From positions 1,116,001 through 1,180,000 of the forward strand of contig NZ_CP177163.1 in assembly GCF_046736075.1 (NCBI RefSeq): a stretch of DNA of 64,000 bases. The letters run 5' to 3'. This document shows positions 1-8,624 of this stretch, piece after piece (within the stretch, counting starts at the first letter, position 1; every line of letters starts with the position of its first letter). This DNA is from Stenotrophomonas sp046736075. Its GTDB lineage: Bacteria; Pseudomonadota; Gammaproteobacteria; Xanthomonadales; Xanthomonadaceae. The notes under the pieces are model-generated. The model ran no database searches. It worked only from the letters and a program-made list of their open reading frames with translations, and was not told where the DNA came from. The position numbers were made by a program, and so were the translations under genes.

Positions 1-210
1 GCACCTTCGGCAGGTCGGCAACGGTCGTTCCGCGACCGCGTGTCGATGCGCGGCGATACGAATGGACATGCTCATGACCCGTCGCGATGGGTTCCCAACC
101 CGACGGCATGAGCCGACGCCGGACGTTCCGGAGGCGCGCGTACACCGCAACATCGTCACGCGTCGCTAACGCCGCCGCGTCGGTGCACGCCCTGGCGAGC
201 GGCGACGACG
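1..210. other. Left-edge stretch without a recognisable gene
   Basis: No convincing coding region is visible. A short minus-strand reading frame opens with ATG at 73-75 and runs off the left edge with about 25 codons. That is too little to identify it or to say it is real. The stretch lies beyond the terminator of the gcv genes. Confidence 0.4.
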
Positions 211-241
211 CAAAAAAAAACGGCCGCACGAGGCGGCCGTT
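211..241 (-). terminator. Rho-independent terminator of gcvT-gcvH
   Basis: A GC-rich 8-bp stem (220-227 with 233-240) with a 5-nt loop is followed, in the minus direction, by a run of nine T (A run at 212-220 on the plus strand). It lies about 20 bases past the gcvH stop codon, as expected for the end of that transcript. Confidence 0.9.
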
Positions 242-259
242 CTTCGGAGCGACGCAGGA

Positions 260-655
260 TCAGTGATCCTCGTTCTCCAGCAGCTCGGCGTAGTCATCCG
301 GCGCCAGCAGCTCGTTCAACTCTTCCGTACCGGTCACTTCCACCACGAAGATCCAGCCATCGCCGTACGCGTCTTCGTTGATGGTTTCCGGCTTGTCGGC
401 CAGGGCGCTGTTGACCTCGACCACGGTACCGGTGATCGGGCTGTAGACGTCCGAGGCGGCCTTCACCGACTCGACGACGGCAGCCTGCTCGCCCGCCTTC
501 ACCGTGTCGCCGACGTTGGGCAGCTCGACGTAGACCAGGTCGCCCAGCAGGCCCTGGGCATGGTCGGAAATACCGACGGTGACGCGGCCATTGCCTTCGA
601 CGCGCGCCCACTCGTGGGACTTGAGGAATTTGAGGTCGCCGGGGATCTCGCTCAT
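260..655 (-). CDS. gcvH: Glycine cleavage system H protein
   Basis: This lipoyl carrier protein shuttles the aminomethyl group between the P, T and L proteins of the cytoplasmic glycine cleavage complex. Its 131 residues are the usual length. The lipoylation site is the lysine in VESVKAASD (K65), within a single biotinyl/lipoyl fold. It lies downstream of gcvT on the same strand, separated by about 100 bases, and ends just before a strong terminator. The P-protein gene gcvP is not in this window, so the system is split across the chromosome, as is common in Xanthomonadaceae. Confidence 0.97.
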   Translation of the reverse strand: MSEIPGDLKFLKSHEWARVEGNGRVTVGISDHAQGLLGDLVYVELPNVGDTVKAGEQAAVVESVKAASDVYSPITGTVVEVNSALADKPETINEDAYGDGWIFVVEVTGTEELNELLAPDDYAELLENEDH

Positions 656-751
656 GGAACTGCTCCGAGAAAATTCAGGGGTTCGGGAAACGGGGGTAGT
701 GTAACCAACCGGCGCGGGCCGCTGGGCAACCGCGCGCCGGAAACTGCTGGA

Positions 752-1864
752 TCAGGCCTCGACCAGCACGCCGGGCTGGGCCTGACCTTCGCGCACGAAC
801 GGGAACTTCACCACGCGCACCGGGACCTGCTTGCCGCGGATGTCCACGTGCACCTGGCCCAGCTCGCCTGCCGGCACGCGGGCGAACGCGATGCCCTTGC
901 CCAGCGTCGGGGAGAAGGTGCCGGACAGGATCTCGCCCTGGCCGCTGGCGGTGACCACTGCCTGGCCGTGGCGCAGCACGCCCTTCTCGTCCATCACCAG
1001 GCCGATCAGCTGGCGTGCATTGCCTGCCGCCTTCTGGGCTTCCAGCACGTCACGGCCGATGAAGTCGCGGCCTTCGTCCAGCGCCACGGTCCAGGCCAGC
1101 GCCGCTTCGTACGGGGTGATCTGCTCGTCCATGTCCTGGCCGTACAGGTTCATGCCGGCTTCCAGGCGCAGCGTGTCGCGCGCGCCCAGCCCGGCCGGAC
1201 GCACGCCGGCCTGCGCCAGGGCGTTCCAGAAGGCGACCACGTCGCTCTGCGGGATCAGGAGTTCAAAACCGTCCTCACCGGTGTAGCCGGTACGCGCCAC
1301 GAACAGCGGCGCACCGCTGGCAGCGCTCGCCTCGACCGCAGCGAAGCGACCCAGCTTGTCCACGGCAGCGCGGTCGCCCTCGGCGACCAGGCCGATCACG
1401 CGCTCGCGCGCGGTGGGGCCCTGCACGGCGATGATCGCCAGGTCCTCGCGCTCGGTAACCTGCACGTCGAAGGCGGCCGCCTGCTCACGGATCCAGGCCA
1501 GGTCCTTCTCGCGGGTGGAGGCATTGACCACCATGCGGAAGAAGTCGTCGGCCAGGTAGTAGACGATCAGGTCGTCGATCACCCCGCCCTGCGGGTTGAG
1601 CATGCACGCGTACAGCGCCTTGCCGGTGGCCTTGAGCTTGTCCACCGAGTTGGCCAGCAGGCGGCGCAGGAACGGCTTGACCTGCGCGCCGCGCAGATCG
1701 ACCACGGTCATGTGGCTGACGTCGAACATGCCGGCGTCGGCACGCACGAGGTGGTGTTCGTCCAGCTGCGAGCCGTAATGGATGGGCATGTCCCAGCCAC
1801 CGAAATCGACCATCTTGGCGCCGAGTGCGCGGTGGGTGTCGTTGAGAAGCGTCTTCTGGGTCAT
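752..1864 (-). CDS. gcvT: Glycine cleavage T protein (aminomethyltransferase)
   Basis: The tetrahydrofolate-dependent T protein releases ammonia and forms 5,10-methylene-THF from the aminomethyl group carried on GcvH. The 370-residue length and full-length similarity are typical: N-terminal HxxLGAKMVDFGGWDMP-like opening, YTGEDGFEL segment near residue 200, and LRLEAGMNLYGQDMDE folate-site region near residue 235. ATG at 1864 opens the gene and gcvH follows on the same strand, so the two are probably cotranscribed. No glycine-riboswitch-like leader could be recognised in the roughly 95 bases upstream. Confidence 0.97.
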   Translation of the reverse strand: MTQKTLLNDTHRALGAKMVDFGGWDMPIHYGSQLDEHHLVRADAGMFDVSHMTVVDLRGAQVKPFLRRLLANSVDKLKATGKALYACMLNPQGGVIDDLIVYYLADDFFRMVVNASTREKDLAWIREQAAAFDVQVTEREDLAIIAVQGPTARERVIGLVAEGDRAAVDKLGRFAAVEASAASGAPLFVARTGYTGEDGFELLIPQSDVVAFWNALAQAGVRPAGLGARDTLRLEAGMNLYGQDMDEQITPYEAALAWTVALDEGRDFIGRDVLEAQKAAGNARQLIGLVMDEKGVLRHGQAVVTASGQGEILSGTFSPTLGKGIAFARVPAGELGQVHVDIRGKQVPVRVVKFPFVREGQAQPGVLVEA

Positions 1865-1897
1865 GACCGGTTCCGGGGGAATGAAGGCAAGAGCGCC

Positions 1898-1903
1898 ATT
1901 ATC
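1898..1903 (-). promoter_or_regulatory. Possible -10 box upstream of gcvT
   Basis: Read on the minus strand this is GATAAT, about 34 bases before the gcvT start. No good -35 hexamer is found at 16-18 bases, so the call rests on the -10 resemblance and position only. A hairpin (about 1929-1952) between nfeD and this site may separate the two transcripts. Confidence 0.3.
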
Positions 1904-1958
1904 CCAGAACCGTCTTCACAACGCCTGCGGCGGTGCGGAATGCACCGCCGGGGCCACC

Positions 1959-2390
1959 TCAGACAGGCTGCACCTTCAGCGTCATGCCCGCCACCGCGAC
2001 CACGCGCACCGCGCTGCCGGCCGGCAGGTCCGGGCCATCCACCACCCAGAACGCATCGTCGATCTTGGCGCGGCCCTTGCCGGCGACGATCGGCTGGTCG
2101 AGCAGCACCACCCGCCCCACCAGCTGTTCGGCGCGCCGGTTCAACAACGGGGCGTCGCTCTGCCGGTCGTGGGAGCGTCCCCAGCGCCGGTAGCACTGGA
2201 TCGACACCACGCTGAGCAGCACGAACGCGACCACCTGCCACAGCAGCGGAATGTCGGCGAACACGGCCACCAGCACGAATACCGCCGCCGCCCCGATGCC
2301 GATCCACAGCATGAACGCCCCCGGTGCCAGCGCCTCGGCCGCAAACAGCACCAGTGCCAGCGCGCCCCAGCCTACGACCTCCCAGCGCAT
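1959..2390 (-). CDS. NfeD-family membrane protein
   Basis: A short 143-residue NfeD-like protein. The N-terminal half carries two or three hydrophobic segments (about residues 5-60) and the C-terminal half is a small beta-rich OB-fold domain (ending GMTLKVQPV). Short NfeD proteins are typically encoded beside an SPFH protein and are thought to work with it in membrane microdomains. Here it starts one base after the qmcA-like gene stops, so the two form an operon. The molecular function is not established. It lacks the ClpP-like protease domain of long NfeD proteins. Confidence 0.88.
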   Translation of the reverse strand: MRWEVVGWGALALVLFAAEALAPGAFMLWIGIGAAAVFVLVAVFADIPLLWQVVAFVLLSVVSIQCYRRWGRSHDRQSDAPLLNRRAEQLVGRVVLLDQPIVAGKGRAKIDDAFWVVDGPDLPAGSAVRVVAVAGMTLKVQPV

Positions 2391-2391
2391 G

Positions 2392-3354
2392 TCAGCCTCC
2401 GATCCGCGGCGGCACCGCGCGCGCGGCCTTCTTCTCTTCCTGCTTGGCGAACGCTTCCTTGGCCAGTTCGGCCACGCCGGCGATCGAACCGATCACGCCA
2501 CTGGCCTCCATCGGCATCAGCACCAGCTTCTGGTTCGGCGAGGTCGCCAGTTCCTTGAAGGCCTCCACATACTTCTGGGCGATGAAGTAATTGATCGCCT
2601 GCACATCGCCCTTGGCGATCGCATCGGACACCATCTCGGTCGCCTTGGCTTCGGCCTCGGCCAGGCGCTCACGCGCCTCCGCATCGCGGAACGCGGCTTC
2701 CTTGCGGCCTTCGGCTTCGAGCACGGCGGCCTGCTTCTCGCCTTCGGCACGCAGGATCTCGGACTGGCGCGAGCCCTCGGCTTCCAGGATCTGCGCGCGC
2801 TTCTCGCGCTCGGCCTTCATCTGCCGTGCCATCGCGTCGAGCAGGTCGCGCGGCGGCTGGATGTCGCGGATCTCGATGCGGTTGACCTTCACGCCCCACG
2901 GGTTGGTGGCGTGATCAACCACGCTCAGCAGCTGGGCGTTGATCACCTCGCGCTGGCTCAGCGATTCGTCCAGGTCCATCGAGCCGATCACGGTGCGGAT
3001 GTTGGTCTGCACCAGGGCGATCATCGCCACTTCCAGGTTGGCCACTTCATAGGCCGCCTTGGACGCGTCGAGCACCTGGAAGAACACCACCCCGTCCACG
3101 CGGACGGCGGCGTTGTCCTTGGTGATCACTTCCTGGCTGGGCACGTCCAGCACCTGTTCCATCATGTTCACCTTGCGGCCGACGCCGTAGACGATCGGGA
3201 TCAGGAAGTGCAGGCCCGGCGACATGGTGTGGGTGTAGCGGCCGAACCGTTCGACCGTCCATTCGTAGCCCTGCGGCACCATGCGCACGGCCTTGAACAG
3301 AATGACGACGGCCACGAAGGCGAGCACCAGCGAGAACAGCATGGTCGGAAACAT
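2392..3354 (-). CDS. qmcA: SPFH/band 7 (stomatin-like) membrane protein, QmcA family
   Basis: The 320-residue protein has one N-terminal membrane helix (about residues 5-22), an SPFH domain to about residue 190, then an Ala/Glu/Arg-rich coiled coil with repeated AEG motifs (EAEGSRQ, RAEGEKQ, EAEGRKE) to about residue 250. This is the layout of QmcA/YbbK stomatin-like scaffold proteins of the inner membrane. A GGAG ribosome site lies 6 bases before the ATG. It pairs with the downstream NfeD gene, a conserved gene couple. Family assignment is firm; the exact role (membrane-domain scaffold, protein quality control) is inferred. Confidence 0.9.
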   Translation of the reverse strand: MFPTMLFSLVLAFVAVVILFKAVRMVPQGYEWTVERFGRYTHTMSPGLHFLIPIVYGVGRKVNMMEQVLDVPSQEVITKDNAAVRVDGVVFFQVLDASKAAYEVANLEVAMIALVQTNIRTVIGSMDLDESLSQREVINAQLLSVVDHATNPWGVKVNRIEIRDIQPPRDLLDAMARQMKAEREKRAQILEAEGSRQSEILRAEGEKQAAVLEAEGRKEAAFRDAEARERLAEAEAKATEMVSDAIAKGDVQAINYFIAQKYVEAFKELATSPNQKLVLMPMEASGVIGSIAGVAELAKEAFAKQEEKKAARAVPPRIGG

Positions 3355-3414
3355 CGGAAACTCCTTTCCCTGTGATGACCCGATTGTACGGTCAGATGCG
3401 CGGCCGTAGCCGGT

Positions 3415-3738
3415 TCAGGTACTGCGCGGGGCAAACATGATCACCGCCATCCCGGCCAGGCACAGGCCGACGCCGAGCAGATCCCAGCGGCTGGGACGAA
3501 TGCCATCCACCAGCCACAGCCACATCAGCGCGGTGCCGATGTAGACGCCGCCATACGCCGCATAGACGCGGCCGCTGGCGGCCGGATGCAGGGTCAGCAG
3601 CCAGGCGAACAGGGCCAGGCTGGCCGCTGCCGGCAGCAGCAGCCACACGCTGCCGCCCTTGCGCAGCCACAGCCACGGCAGGTAACAGCCGACGATCTCG
3701 GCCACGGCGGTCAGCACGAACAGCAGCAGCGTGTTCAT
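3415..3738 (-). CDS. ynfA: YnfA family (UPF0060) small membrane protein
   Basis: This 107-residue protein is almost entirely four hydrophobic helices. It has the family signatures AEIVGCYLPWLWL near the start and AAYGGVYIGTALMWLW near residue 65. Relatives resemble SMR-type transporters and some have been linked to drug efflux, but the substrate here is unknown. The ATG at 3736-3738 overlaps the stop codon of mazG, so it is the last gene of a nudE-cysQ-mazG-ynfA operon. A longer reading frame continues upstream inside mazG, but the ATGA overlap identifies the start. Confidence 0.9.
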   Translation of the reverse strand: MNTLLLFVLTAVAEIVGCYLPWLWLRKGGSVWLLLPAAASLALFAWLLTLHPAASGRVYAAYGGVYIGTALMWLWLVDGIRPSRWDLLGVGLCLAGMAVIMFAPRST

Positions 3739-4544
3739 GTCGCTTCGTCGCGTTTGGCCTGTTGCCAGAGACGTTCCTGGGCGTCCAGGTCGAGCGCGTC
3801 CATGCGCTGCCCGGCGGCGGCGGCCTGCGCCTCCATCGCGCGGAAACGGCGCTCGAACTTGTGGTTGGCCTGACGCAGCGCCGCGCCCACATCGACCTTG
3901 GCGTGCCGGGCCAGGTTGGCGCAGACGAACAGCAGGTCGCCCAGCTCTTCCTGCAGGCGCGCATGGTTGGCCTGGACATCGCCGTGGGCGAACTCCGCCG
4001 CAACCTCGTCCAGCTCCTCGCGCACTTTGTCCAGCACCGGCTGCGGGTCGGGCCAGTCGAAGCCGACCCGGGCCGCGCGCGCCTGCAGCTTCACCGCGCG
4101 CTGCCACTCGGGCAGCCCGCGCGAAATGCCGGCCAGTGCAGAGGTATCGGTGTCGCCCTTGGCCGCGCGCTCGGCGCGCTTGATCGCCTCCCAGTTCAGG
4201 TTGACCTGGTCGGCATCCTCTACCTGCACGTCGGCGAAAATGTGCGGGTGACGCCGCTGCATCTTGTCGCCGATCGCGCGGGCGACGTCGGCGAAGGCGA
4301 ACGCGCCCTGCTCGCTGGCCATCTGCGCGTGGAAGACCACCTGCAGCAGCAGATCGCCCAGTTCGTCCTTGAGGTCGTCGAGGTCGCCGCGGTCGATCGC
4401 GTCGGCCACTTCGTAGGCCTCCTCGATGGTGTACGGGGCGATGCTGGCAAAGTCCTGCTGCAGGTCCCACGGGCAGCCCTGCGCGGGGTCGCGCAGGCGC
4501 GCCATGATCTGCAGCAGGCGGTCCAGTTCGACGCTCGGGGTCAT
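3735..4544 (-). CDS. mazG: Nucleoside triphosphate pyrophosphohydrolase MazG
   Basis: MazG hydrolyses NTPs and dNTPs to the monophosphate plus pyrophosphate, removing damaged or excess nucleotides. The 269-residue length and the duplicated architecture fit the E. coli enzyme. The first half carries the metal-binding pattern EEAYEVADAID followed by LKDELGDLLLQV (about residues 36-70). The second has REELDEVAAE followed by LQEELGDLLFV (about 185-215). It lies 19 bases after cysQ and overlaps ynfA, in an operon with two other nucleotide-cleaning enzymes. Confidence 0.96.
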   Translation of the reverse strand: MTPSVELDRLLQIMARLRDPAQGCPWDLQQDFASIAPYTIEEAYEVADAIDRGDLDDLKDELGDLLLQVVFHAQMASEQGAFAFADVARAIGDKMQRRHPHIFADVQVEDADQVNLNWEAIKRAERAAKGDTDTSALAGISRGLPEWQRAVKLQARAARVGFDWPDPQPVLDKVREELDEVAAEFAHGDVQANHARLQEELGDLLFVCANLARHAKVDVGAALRQANHKFERRFRAMEAQAAAAGQRMDALDLDAQERLWQQAKRDEAT

Positions 4545-4563
4545 GCGGGGTCCTCGGGTGGGG

Positions 4564-5367
4564 TCAGGCGGGCAACCAGTCGCGCCACGGCAGGCGGGTA
4601 TCGCCCAGGGCGATGAAATCGCCGTTCAACAGCGTGTCGCGGCGGTTGTAGCGGAACGGCTTGCCGGTGGCCGCCGACAGCACCGCACCGCCGGCCGCGT
4701 GCAGCACGCACTGGCCTGCGGCGGTATCCCATTCGGCCGTCGGTCCCAACCGGGGATAGACGTCGAGCGTGCCCTCGGCAAGGCGGCAGAATTTCAGCGA
4801 CGAGCCCTGCGCGACCAGCTCGATCTCGCCCATGCGGTCCAGCAGCGCCTGCGTCTGCGGGCTGCGGTGCGAACGGCTGGCGGCCACGTTCAGCGGCGGC
4901 ACGGCCGGCGTGCGGGTGCGCAGCACGGAGTCGCGCATGCCATCGCGGCGATACGCCAGCTCACCGCGCATCGCGTGCCAGACCACGCCAGTGACCGGTG
5001 CCAGCACCACGCCGAAGGCCGGTGCGCCCTGGTAGATCAGCGCGGTGTTGACGCTGAACTCGTCGTTGCGCTTGACGAACTCGCGGGTGCCGTCGAGCGG
5101 ATCGACCAGCCAGTAGGCGCCCCAGTGCTGGCGCACCTCCCACGGCACCTGTGCGGATTCCTCGGAAAGGATCGGCAGGTCCGGGGTGAGCTGGCCAAGG
5201 CCGCGCTCGATCACCTGGTTGGCGGCGAGATCGGCGGCCGTGACCGGGCTGCGGTCGGATTTGATCTCCACATCGAACGCAGTGGCATACACCGCCATGA
5301 TGGCAGCGGCGGCGTCCTGGGCGATGGCGATGACGGTTTCGCGCAGATCCGTCGTGAGTTTGATCAT
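4564..5367 (-). CDS. cysQ: 3'(2'),5'-bisphosphate nucleotidase CysQ
   Basis: An inositol-monophosphatase-fold enzyme that removes the 3'-phosphate from PAP, a by-product of sulfate activation and of carrier-protein phosphopantetheinylation. Metal-site motifs are visible: SEES near residue 73, DPLDGTREF near residue 95 and EWDTAAGQ near residue 216. I place the start at ATG 5367 because it overlaps the nudE stop (ATGA). The frame is open six codons further upstream without a better start. This gives 267 residues. It is the second gene of the nudE-cysQ-mazG-ynfA operon. Confidence 0.95.
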   Translation of the reverse strand: MIKLTTDLRETVIAIAQDAAAAIMAVYATAFDVEIKSDRSPVTAADLAANQVIERGLGQLTPDLPILSEESAQVPWEVRQHWGAYWLVDPLDGTREFVKRNDEFSVNTALIYQGAPAFGVVLAPVTGVVWHAMRGELAYRRDGMRDSVLRTRTPAVPPLNVAASRSHRSPQTQALLDRMGEIELVAQGSSLKFCRLAEGTLDVYPRLGPTAEWDTAAGQCVLHAAGGAVLSAATGKPFRYNRRDTLLNGDFIALGDTRLPWRDWLPA

Positions 5368-5912
5368 TCCCGGCGTCCCAGCCATTCGCGGGCGATGAAC
5401 AATGCCGCCAGCGAACGGCCTTCGGAGGCATCCTCGCGCAGCATCAGCTGGTCCAGGTCGGCCAGCTTCCAGGGCACCACTTCCAGCTCCTCGGGTTCAT
5501 CACCGACCAGGCGTTCCGGGTAGAGGTCGCGGGCCACCACCAGCCAGGACTGGTGGCTCATGTAGGTGGGCGCGAGCGTCATCGCGCGCAGCACGTCGAT
5601 GCGGCGGGCACCGTAGCCGGCCTCTTCCTTCAGTTCGCGGTCGGCGGCCTGCTCGGGCGTTTCCCCGGCATCGATGCGCCCTTTGACCAGGCCCAGCTCG
5701 TAACGGTGTACGCCGGCCGCGTATTCACGCACCAGCAGCACCGTCTCATCGTCGAGCATCGGCACCACCACCACCGCGCCGTGGCCGCGGCTGACCAGGC
5801 GCTCGAAACGGCGGCGTTCGCCGTTGGAGAATTCCAGGTCCAGGTGCTGGCGCTGGAAGGGCCCGCTTTCCTCGTCCGTGATCTGGTGGATGATGGGCAG
5901 GCGACGGCTCAT
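5364..5912 (-). CDS. nudE: ADP compounds hydrolase NudE (Nudix)
   Basis: A Nudix hydrolase for ADP-ribose, NADH and diadenosine polyphosphates. The Nudix box spans about residues 78-101 (GRIDAGE... then RELKEEAGYG). The 182-residue length and the opening RRLPIIHQITDEES fit NudE. It is the first gene of a four-gene operon with cysQ, mazG and ynfA. Its start is divergent from bioA, leaving only about 56 bases for both promoters. Confidence 0.93.
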   Translation of the reverse strand: MSRRLPIIHQITDEESGPFQRQHLDLEFSNGERRRFERLVSRGHGAVVVVPMLDDETVLLVREYAAGVHRYELGLVKGRIDAGETPEQAADRELKEEAGYGARRIDVLRAMTLAPTYMSHQSWLVVARDLYPERLVGDEPEELEVVPWKLADLDQLMLREDASEGRSLAALFIAREWLGRRE

Positions 5913-5968
5913 GCGAACAGGCTCTTGGATAGAATGTGTGCAGGTGAAAACGTGTTCATGAACCCGAA

Positions 5969-7360
5969 ATGCTAGCAGACCCAGCCCCCCTCACGCTGGC
6001 CGACCGGTGGCGGCAACGCGACCTGGCCGTGCTGTGGCACCCGTGCACCCAGATGCGCGAGCACCCCGACACCCTGCCGCTGGTGCCGATCGCGCGTGGC
6101 GAAGGTCCCTGGCTGATCGACCACGATGGCCGCCGCTACCTGGATGCGGTCAGCAGCTGGTGGACCAACCTGTTCGGTCACGCCGAGCCGCGCATCGGCG
6201 CGGCCATCGCGCAGCAGGCCACGCAGCTGGAGCAGGTGATGCTGGCCGGCTTCAGCCACGAGCCGGCGGTGGCCCTGGCCGAGCGCCTGCTGGCGATCGC
6301 GCCACGGCAGCCCGGGCGCGACCCGCTGGCCAAGGTGTTCTACGCCGACAACGGCTCGGCCGGGGTGGAAGTGGCGCTGAAGATGGCCTTCCATTACTTC
6401 CGCAACCGCGGCGAAACGCACCGCACCCGGTTCGTGGCACTGGAGAACGGCTACCACGGCGAGACCCTGGGCGCCCTGTCGGTCGGGGACATCCCGCTGT
6501 ACCGCCGGGTCTACGCGCCACTGCTCACCGAGGCGCTGTTCGCGCCCTCGCCCGATGCCTACCTGGCCGAACCCGGCCAGAGCGCCGCCCAGCGCGCGCA
6601 CGAGGCCGCCGACCGCCTGGCCGATCTGTTCGACCAGCATCCCGGCGAGATCTGTGCGGTGATCCTGGAGCCGCGCCTGCAGTGCGCCGGTGGCATGCGC
6701 ATGCACGACCCGGTGTACCTGCAGCGGGCGCGCGCCCTGTGCGACGCCAACGGGGCATTCCTGATCGCCGATGAGATCGCCACCGGCTTCGGCCGCACCG
6801 GCACGCTGTTCGCCTGCGAACAGGCCGGGGTGATGCCGGACCTGCTGTGCCTGTCCAAGGGGCTCACCGGCGGCTTCCTGCCGCTGGCCGCGGTGCTGGC
6901 CACCCAGGCGCTGTACGACGCCTTCCTGGACGAATCGCGCGAACGCGCCTTCCTGCATTCGCACAGCTACACCGGCAATCCGCTGGCCTGCGCGGCCGCA
7001 CTGGCCACGCTGGACATCTTCGCCCACGAGGACGTGATCGCCCGCAACCGCGGCACGGCCGAGGTGATGCGGCGGCTGGCCGCGCCGTTCGCCGACCATC
7101 CGCACATGGCCGACGTGCGCCAGGCCGGCATGGTGGTGGCCTTCGAGCTCACCCGCAACGGCGACAAACGCACGCCCTTCCCCGCTGCCGCGCGGGTTGG
7201 CCTGCATGCCTATACCGCCGCGCTGAAGCGTGGCGTGGTACTGCGCCCGCTCGGCAACGTGCTGTATTGGATGCCTCCCTACTGCGTGGAGGACGAACAC
7301 CTGGACCTGCTGGCCCAGACCACTCTGGCCGCCATCGAGGACGCCACCGCATGCGCGTGA
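5969..7360 (+). CDS. bioA: Adenosylmethionine-8-amino-7-oxononanoate aminotransferase
   Basis: This biotin-pathway enzyme converts KAPA to DAPA with S-adenosylmethionine as amino donor and PLP as cofactor. Class-III aminotransferase features are clear: DGRRYLDAVSSWWTNLFGH near residue 52, GSAGVEVALKMA near 130, LIADEIATGFGRTG near 268 and the PLP lysine K297 in LSKGLTGGF. Its 463 residues are normal for the family. The stop codon overlaps the rsmE start by 10 bases. Other bio genes are not in the window. Confidence 0.97.
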   Translation: MLADPAPLTLADRWRQRDLAVLWHPCTQMREHPDTLPLVPIARGEGPWLIDHDGRRYLDAVSSWWTNLFGHAEPRIGAAIAQQATQLEQVMLAGFSHEPAVALAERLLAIAPRQPGRDPLAKVFYADNGSAGVEVALKMAFHYFRNRGETHRTRFVALENGYHGETLGALSVGDIPLYRRVYAPLLTEALFAPSPDAYLAEPGQSAAQRAHEAADRLADLFDQHPGEICAVILEPRLQCAGGMRMHDPVYLQRARALCDANGAFLIADEIATGFGRTGTLFACEQAGVMPDLLCLSKGLTGGFLPLAAVLATQALYDAFLDESRERAFLHSHSYTGNPLACAAALATLDIFAHEDVIARNRGTAEVMRRLAAPFADHPHMADVRQAGMVVAFELTRNGDKRTPFPAAARVGLHAYTAALKRGVVLRPLGNVLYWMPPYCVEDEHLDLLAQTTLAAIEDATACA

Positions 7361-8085
7361 CCCGCAGTTTCATCCCGACCGCGATCGCGGTTGGCCAGAC
7401 CGTGTCGCTGCCCGAGGACGCGGCCAACCACCTGGTGCGCGTGATGCGCCTGCGTGAGGGCGATACCTGCGTGCTGTTCAATGGCGACGGCCACGACTAC
7501 ACCGCGACCCTGGTCGAGACGGGCAAGCGCGATGCGCGGGTGCGCATCGACGACGCGCGCGAGGTGGCCAACGAATCGCCGCTGACCATCACCCTGCTGC
7601 AGGGCATCGCACGCGGCGAGAAGATGGACCTGATCCTGCAGAAGGCCACCGAGCTGGGCGTGAATGCCATCGTGCCGGTGAATGCCGAACGTACCGAAGT
7701 GAAGCTCGACGCGGCGCGCGCGGAGAAGCGCCTGGCGCACTGGAACAGCGTGGTGGTGTCGGCCTGCGGCCAATCCGGCCGTGCGCGCGTGCCGGCCGTC
7801 GCTGCTCCGCAGTCGCTGCTGGAGGCGGCGCGCAGCCTGCCCGCCGATGCGCTCAAGCTGACCCTGGACCCGCTGGGCGAGCATCGCCTGTCGACGCTGC
7901 AGACCGCCCCGGGCGGCGTGGTGATCGCGATCGGGCCGGAGGGCGGCTGGTCGCCGCGCGATCGCCAGGCGCTGCAGCAGGCCGGTTTCCAGGGCCTGCA
8001 GCTGGGCCCGCGCATCCTGCGCACCGAAACCGCCGGGCTGGCCGCGATCGCGGCGGTGCAGGCGCGGTTGGGCGATCTGGGGTAA
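7351..8085 (+). CDS. rsmE: 16S rRNA (uracil-1498-N3)-methyltransferase RsmE
   Basis: A SPOUT-family methyltransferase that modifies U1498 in the decoding region of 16S rRNA. An N-terminal PUA-like domain (AANHLVRVMRLREGD, about residues 25-40) precedes the knotted SAM-binding domain with AIGPEGGWSP near residue 192 and LGPRILRTETAGL near 215. The ATG at 7351 overlaps the end of bioA, suggesting translational coupling. The length is 244 residues. A longer upstream frame exists inside bioA but is not the real start. Confidence 0.96.
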   Translation: MRVTRSFIPTAIAVGQTVSLPEDAANHLVRVMRLREGDTCVLFNGDGHDYTATLVETGKRDARVRIDDAREVANESPLTITLLQGIARGEKMDLILQKATELGVNAIVPVNAERTEVKLDAARAEKRLAHWNSVVVSACGQSGRARVPAVAAPQSLLEAARSLPADALKLTLDPLGEHRLSTLQTAPGGVVIAIGPEGGWSPRDRQALQQAGFQGLQLGPRILRTETAGLAAIAAVQARLGDLG

Positions 8086-8119
8086 CGAACGCCACGACCC
8101 GACGGCCGTGGCCGACCGC

Positions 8120-8590
8120 TCACCCCACCGGGTGGGCGTGGTCCAAGGCCGCTTCCAGCGCGTCCAGATCCGGCAGCAGGGCGCTCTGTTCGCCCAGCAG
8201 CACGCGCATGTGCACGCCCTGCGGCAGGGTTTCCTCGGAGGCGTCGGCCAGCAGGCCGTCGCGGGGAACGGAAATCAGCTGCGGGAAGGTCTGGGTCAGC
8301 AGGGCGAAATAGGGTCGCTCCGCATTGCCCCCCAGCGCCTTGAGCACCACCACCTTGTTGTTGCCGTGCACCGGCTCGTCGCCGAGCCCGGACAGGCGCG
8401 CAAACGAGAGCAGCGGCACGTCCCAGCCATGCCAGGCGATCTGCCCCACCAGCCAGGCCGGCGCATCGGCGATGGCCTGGACCGGCACCTTGGACATCAT
8501 CTCGGCAACCGTGGCATTGGGCAGCAGCACGCGCTCATGCCCGGCCTGGATCAGGACACCGCGGATTTCATCGTTGTTGGCGTAACTCAT
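8120..8590 (-). CDS. chpC: CheW-like protein of the Pil-Chp system
   Basis: A 156-residue protein with one divergent CheW domain (GVLIQAGHERVLLPNATVAEM at the start, then AWLVGQIAWHGWDVPLLSF). It is the last gene of the pilGHIJ-chpAB cluster, the place of ChpC in Pseudomonas, where it is a second adaptor coupling receptors to ChpA. The ATG at 8588-8590 is chosen because the CheW fold begins immediately after it. The longer open frame upstream lies inside chpB. The gene is convergent with rsmE. Confidence 0.85.
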   Translation of the reverse strand: MSYANNDEIRGVLIQAGHERVLLPNATVAEMMSKVPVQAIADAPAWLVGQIAWHGWDVPLLSFARLSGLGDEPVHGNNKVVVLKALGGNAERPYFALLTQTFPQLISVPRDGLLADASEETLPQGVHMRVLLGEQSALLPDLDALEAALDHAHPVG

Positions 8591-8624
8591 GGGCTCTGGT
8601 TCCTGTGGTGGGCGGTCGCGTGGA

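Noticed and set aside
1865..1958. Glycine riboswitch before gcvT
   Set aside because: Only about 95 bases are available and no aptamer-like core could be recognised; one simple hairpin and a weak -10 box explain the stretch.
263..2215. A 650-codon plus-strand frame across gcvH, gcvT and nfeD
   Set aside because: It overlaps three well-supported genes on the other strand and has a shadow-like composition.
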